DNA of 55,603 nt from Deltaproteobacteria bacterium (GTDB lineage Bacteria > Desulfobacterota > Desulfobacteria > Desulfobacterales > Desulfosarcinaceae), in assembly GCA_020444075.1 (NCBI GenBank), contig JAHLLR010000031.1, positions 1 to 55,603 of the forward strand. Reading direction: 5' to 3'. Shown in pieces: positions 52,993 through 55,603 of the stretch (positions within the stretch are counted from its first letter, which is position 1; each line of letters begins with the position of its first letter). The notes below the pieces were generated by a model, which did not search any database, was not told where the DNA came from, and saw nothing but the letters and a program-made list of their open reading frames with translations. Position numbers and translations under genes: made by a program.

Positions 52993-53946
52993 TCAATTGA
53001 TTACGCCCAGTTCCTTCATGATGGCGCCAAATTCGTTCAATTCATCATCCATCCGCTGTCTGGCCTCCTTCGGTCCGGTGGCCTGGGGCACGACCCCGAC
53101 GTTGGCAATGATTTCCTCAACCTTGGGATCCTTCATGGCCTGGAAGAAGGCCTGACTCAGGGTCGTGACCTTCTCCTTTTCCACACCGGCTGGAACAAAC
53201 GCCCCAAACCATATGGAATACCCTTTTCCAAAGCCCTGCTCCTCCACGGTGGCGACATTGGGGTATTTGGGGAGACGGTCGGGCAGCATCGCCGCCAGCA
53301 GCTTCATCTGGCCGGACTCCAGGTAGTCAGTCAGTCCGGGTGTGGAAAAGGTGATGACGTCTGCATCGCCCTTCATCACCAACAGGGGATTGAGGTCCTT
53401 GTAGGCGGTTTCCTTCCAGGTAAATCCCCCTTGCTTGGCCACGTTCATGGCGATGAGGGTGGGAACGGCACCCAGGCCCCAATGGGCCAGACGCAGATCA
53501 TGGGTTTTGGCGTATTCCACCAGTTCCTTGAGGTTGCTATAGGGGGCGTCCGCCTTGCAGGCCAGTGTGAAAGGGGAGGACCAGACCAGGCCGAGGGGTT
53601 GAAGATCCTGGTTTTTATAGGGCGTTTTCCCCCGTATCACCTGGGTGATCATGGGACCGATCGAGATCAGGCCGATCGTATAGCCGTCCGGGCGGCTCTG
53701 GGCCAGTTCGGCCGTTGCCAGGACAGCCCCGCCGCCGGGCTTGTTGACAACCTTCACCGGCACGCCCAGCGTTTTGGCCATGACCGGAGCCATGGCCGTG
53801 GCCACCATCGTCGACGGATCGTTGGCCGGCGGCCACGGGATTAGAATCTGAATGGGTTTTTTGGGCCAGTCCGCGGCGCCTGCGGAAATCAGACACCCGG
53901 CGATCATCACCGCCAAACATGCCATCACCATGCTTTTTTTCAACAT
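52993..53946 (-). CDS. tctC: Tripartite tricarboxylate transporter solute-binding protein TctC
   Basis: 317-aa periplasmic binding protein with signal peptide (MLKKSMVMACLAVMIAGC, then AADWPKKPIQ). IAGC could also serve as a lipobox, which would anchor it. VVNKPGGGAV, LVEYAKTHDLRLAHWG and the GFGKGYSIWFG-FVPAG motif are Bug/TctC features. It is the first gene of the operon, about 350 bases from the divergent regulator. Confidence 0.95.
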   Translation of the reverse strand: MLKKSMVMACLAVMIAGCLISAGAADWPKKPIQILIPWPPANDPSTMVATAMAPVMAKTLGVPVKVVNKPGGGAVLATAELAQSRPDGYTIGLISIGPMITQVIRGKTPYKNQDLQPLGLVWSSPFTLACKADAPYSNLKELVEYAKTHDLRLAHWGLGAVPTLIAMNVAKQGGFTWKETAYKDLNPLLVMKGDADVITFSTPGLTDYLESGQMKLLAAMLPDRLPKYPNVATVEEQGFGKGYSIWFGAFVPAGVEKEKVTTLSQAFFQAMKDPKVEEIIANVGVVPQATGPKEARQRMDDELNEFGAIMKELGVIN

Positions 53947-54186
53947 GCAACACCTCCTCCAGTTCGATGCGGTTTGTGGACGTTCATGGAGTAAAAATAC
54001 CCCACAGGTCGGATTTATGATTTAAAACGCCAGATCGATTGACCCAGGTAGACATCGTCAGCATAGACAGTCTGCCAACGGCCCCATTCAGACCGATCGC
54101 CGCACCGGTTCTTTGGGTGGTTTCCAAAACGGAGCGCCGGATAACCGGCTGCTTGACCGGGCATTGACGGGTCGTCGGCAATTTGG

Positions 54187-54215
54187 TTGCACGAATGAAG
54201 TTAACGTTATATGTT
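54187..54215 (+). promoter_or_regulatory. Possible promoter of the GntR regulator gene
   Basis: TTGCAC, 17 bases and TATGTT are a weak -35/-10 pair toward the regulator gene, with about 80 bases to the ATG. The -10 overlaps the candidate operator. Confidence 0.35.
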
Positions 54216-54232
54216 AGACATTTAAAAGTCAA
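54206..54232 (-). promoter_or_regulatory. Possible promoter of the tctCBA operon
   Basis: On the minus strand TTGACT (54227-54232), 15 bases and TATAAC (54206-54211) give a good -35/-10 match with a slightly short spacer. The start of tctC is about 250 bases downstream. The candidate operator sits between the two boxes. Confidence 0.45.
54211..54221. promoter_or_regulatory. Candidate FadR-type operator
   Basis: The perfect palindrome ATGT-TAG-ACAT carries the GT-N3-AC core typical of FadR-subfamily GntR operators. It lies in the divergent gap, inside the predicted tctC promoter and touching the regulator's -10. A repressor here would block both. Confidence 0.5.
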
Positions 54233-54298
54233 CGGTGAATGCAGGTTGCTTTTCCACCTGCCGCAAGGACTTGCACACAAAGATCTGACGAGGTTTCC

Positions 54299-55027
54299 AT
54301 GCCCAAATTCACACCGGTGAAACCGTCGCGGTTTTCCGACACCATCACCGCCCAACTGAAGAACGCCATCCTGATCAGGGATTATAAACCCGATGAAAAG
54401 CTCCCGTCGGAGAAGGAACTGACTGAGACATTTCAGGCAAGCCGCGTGGTGGTGCGGGAGGCCATCCGGTCCCTCGAACTCGGCGGTTTTGTCTCCATCC
54501 GCCAGGGGCCTTACGGCGGTGCTTATGTCCGGAGACTCGGATACGACCGGTTGACCGAACACTTCATTGACCTGTTCATGGCAGGCGAGTTGTCAGTCCA
54601 GGAACTGGTCCAGGCCCGGCTGTTCCTGGAAACTGAGGTGGTGTGTCTTGCGGCCCAGAATATCACCGACGAATGGGCTGAGAAACTCAGGAAGGCTCTT
54701 GCCGAGGAGCAAATTCCGACTAAAAATCAGGCTGATTGGGTCCGCCGGAACATGGCCACTGACTTCATCTTTATGGAAATGTGCGGAAACCGGTTTTACG
54801 CAGCCATGCTTGAACCGCTGATGAAGCTCACCCAGGAGATCGTCCTGGTGGTCAAACCCCGGCGTACCGTCATCCACGACCCCCGCGAACATCAGGCGAT
54901 TGTGGACGCAATCATTAACGGAAACTGTGAGCTTGCGGCGCAGGCCATGGCAAATCACATCCGCCATATGGCTGAAAGACTGATCAATCTGGAAGGAGAC
55001 TACCGGAAACGCAAAGGGTTGGTGTGA
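54299..55027 (+). CDS. GntR-family regulator, FadR subfamily (FCD domain)
   Basis: 242-aa repressor-type protein. The ATG at 54299 follows ACGAGG; the frame is open to 54239 but without protein character. Residues 8-75 form the winged helix (LPSEKELTETFQASRVVVREA, IRSLELGGFVSIRQGPYGG). An all-helical FCD ligand domain follows with metal-site-type residues in NMATDFIFMEMCG and the terminal NHIRHMAERL. It probably controls the divergent tctCBA operon in response to the imported compound or a derivative. Confidence 0.92.
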   Translation: MPKFTPVKPSRFSDTITAQLKNAILIRDYKPDEKLPSEKELTETFQASRVVVREAIRSLELGGFVSIRQGPYGGAYVRRLGYDRLTEHFIDLFMAGELSVQELVQARLFLETEVVCLAAQNITDEWAEKLRKALAEEQIPTKNQADWVRRNMATDFIFMEMCGNRFYAAMLEPLMKLTQEIVLVVKPRRTVIHDPREHQAIVDAIINGNCELAAQAMANHIRHMAERLINLEGDYRKRKGLV

Positions 55028-55603
55028 AAGCAGGTGCCTGCGGGTATAACCTTGCAGTTCCTCATCAAAACCGAATAGGTCGTACCGTCTTTGCCTGGTT
55101 TTATGCAACCTGCGGACTGATCAACATCAGCTATAGTCTTCCTGCGCTTAAACACATGAACCCGACCATCATAAAGATGACCATAGCAAAGGAGTTGGAT
55201 GGGGTGCTGATCAAACCGTTGGAAAGCAGAACAATGGCCAATATTCTCGTCGCCGAGCCATGGCAGATAGTTGCAACTTCTCAATGAACTACCTTAAGCC
55301 TTTCCAAGCGGGTGTTTTTGAATAATGGATTAGCTTTTGAAGTGAAAAATAACTTTGATATCTACCGGTACAGGATAGATTTTAAGAACTGAAGCTATTT
55401 GTGCTTGCAAAACTTACGTACAGCTTGCCAACATCTGCAGTTTAAAGCTGGACTTGGAAACACCAAGATCTTGTGGTCGGTTTAAATAACGTGAAAATTG
55501 GGATTACATACCAAAAGTGAATATATCATTTTATTCTGATGAGTTGAGATATTGAGATAAGACGTAACAAAAACTGATTTATCTATTAATTATGGTTGGT
55601 TAT
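55028..55603. other. AT-rich tail without a recognised gene
   Basis: After the regulator stop the sequence becomes AT-rich, above all beyond 55290. Short frames on both strands (e.g. 55024-55287 plus, 55000-55284 minus) overlap each other and the regulator end. None shows family features or a convincing ribosome site. No RNA gene was recognised. Confidence 0.5.

Noticed and set aside
55000-55287. Small frames on both strands after the regulator
   Set aside because: They overlap each other and the regulator end, lack ribosome sites, and show no family resemblance.
1-55603. CRISPR arrays, tRNA or rRNA genes, insertion sequences
   Set aside because: No regularly spaced short repeats, cloverleaf-like sequences, rRNA-conserved stretches or transposase-like proteins were seen by eye; a tRNAscan or ISfinder search was not possible here.

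Overview
The window is GC-rich, densely coded, Gram-negative DNA. No rRNA, tRNA, CRISPR array or transposase was recognised. Several features point to a sulfate-reducer-like member of the Desulfobacterota (Desulfosarcina/Desulfobacterales-like): a candidate selenocysteine peroxiredoxin, a DsrE-family protein, a sulfide:quinone-oxidoreductase-like protein, a TctABC transporter beside an arylsulfotransferase, and YXWGXW/glycine-zipper lipoproteins. This assignment is an inference from gene content; there is no ribosomal marker to confirm it.

Region 1 (165-21399, all on the minus strand) is a sugar and stress block. GlgP, Pgm and Pgi would turn glycogen into glucose-6-P and fructose-6-P. Zwf, Pgl and Gnd form an oxidative pentose phosphate branch that yields NADPH. 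A phosphoketolase (Xfp) can cut the sugar phosphates to acetyl-phosphate. Mixed in are FtsH, a DegP-type protease interrupted by an in-frame TAA, a Tat-exported Fe-type superoxide dismutase, an Old Yellow Enzyme, a DUF3047 protein and envelope proteins of the YXWGXW/glycine-zipper type.

Region 2 (21400-29126) shows genome decay and ion homeostasis. It holds a second glycine-zipper gene that has lost its lipobox cysteine and its stop codon and now runs into a frameshifted, internally deleted efflux adaptor. The last ~30 codons of an outer-membrane efflux protein follow directly. Next come a UGA-containing peroxiredoxin (candidate selenoprotein), a tandem universal stress protein (Usp), a cardiolipin synthase and a Kup K+ transporter.

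Region 3 (29205-36651) holds an SQR-like flavoprotein with an apparent internal deletion, outer-membrane phospholipase A, a DsrE-family protein, a large MscS channel and a ClC H+/Cl- exchanger. It is bracketed by two copies of a 231-bp direct repeat (28896-29126 and 36741-36971). The second copy is fused to a 3' fragment of the cardiolipin synthase gene, so a duplication followed by deletion is likely.

Region 4 (37134-47518, plus strand) runs from a NarL-type histidine kinase and regulator through a solo receiver, a Usp, a P3A-type H+-ATPase, an unknown membrane protein, a SulP transporter with STAS domain and another Usp-like protein. A small, AT-rich SHOCT protein stands apart at the end.

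Region 5 (47709-55027) is a self-contained catabolic-looking operon: tctC-tctB-tctA, a cytoplasmic arylsulfotransferase-like propeller protein, a glutaredoxin/radical-SAM-like fusion and a class IV aminotransferase. It is divergent from a FadR-type GntR regulator, with a candidate shared operator at 54211-54221. The pathway was not recognised and is the best candidate in the window for an undescribed system. The strongest single molecular observation is the hidden selenoprotein at 23695-24171.
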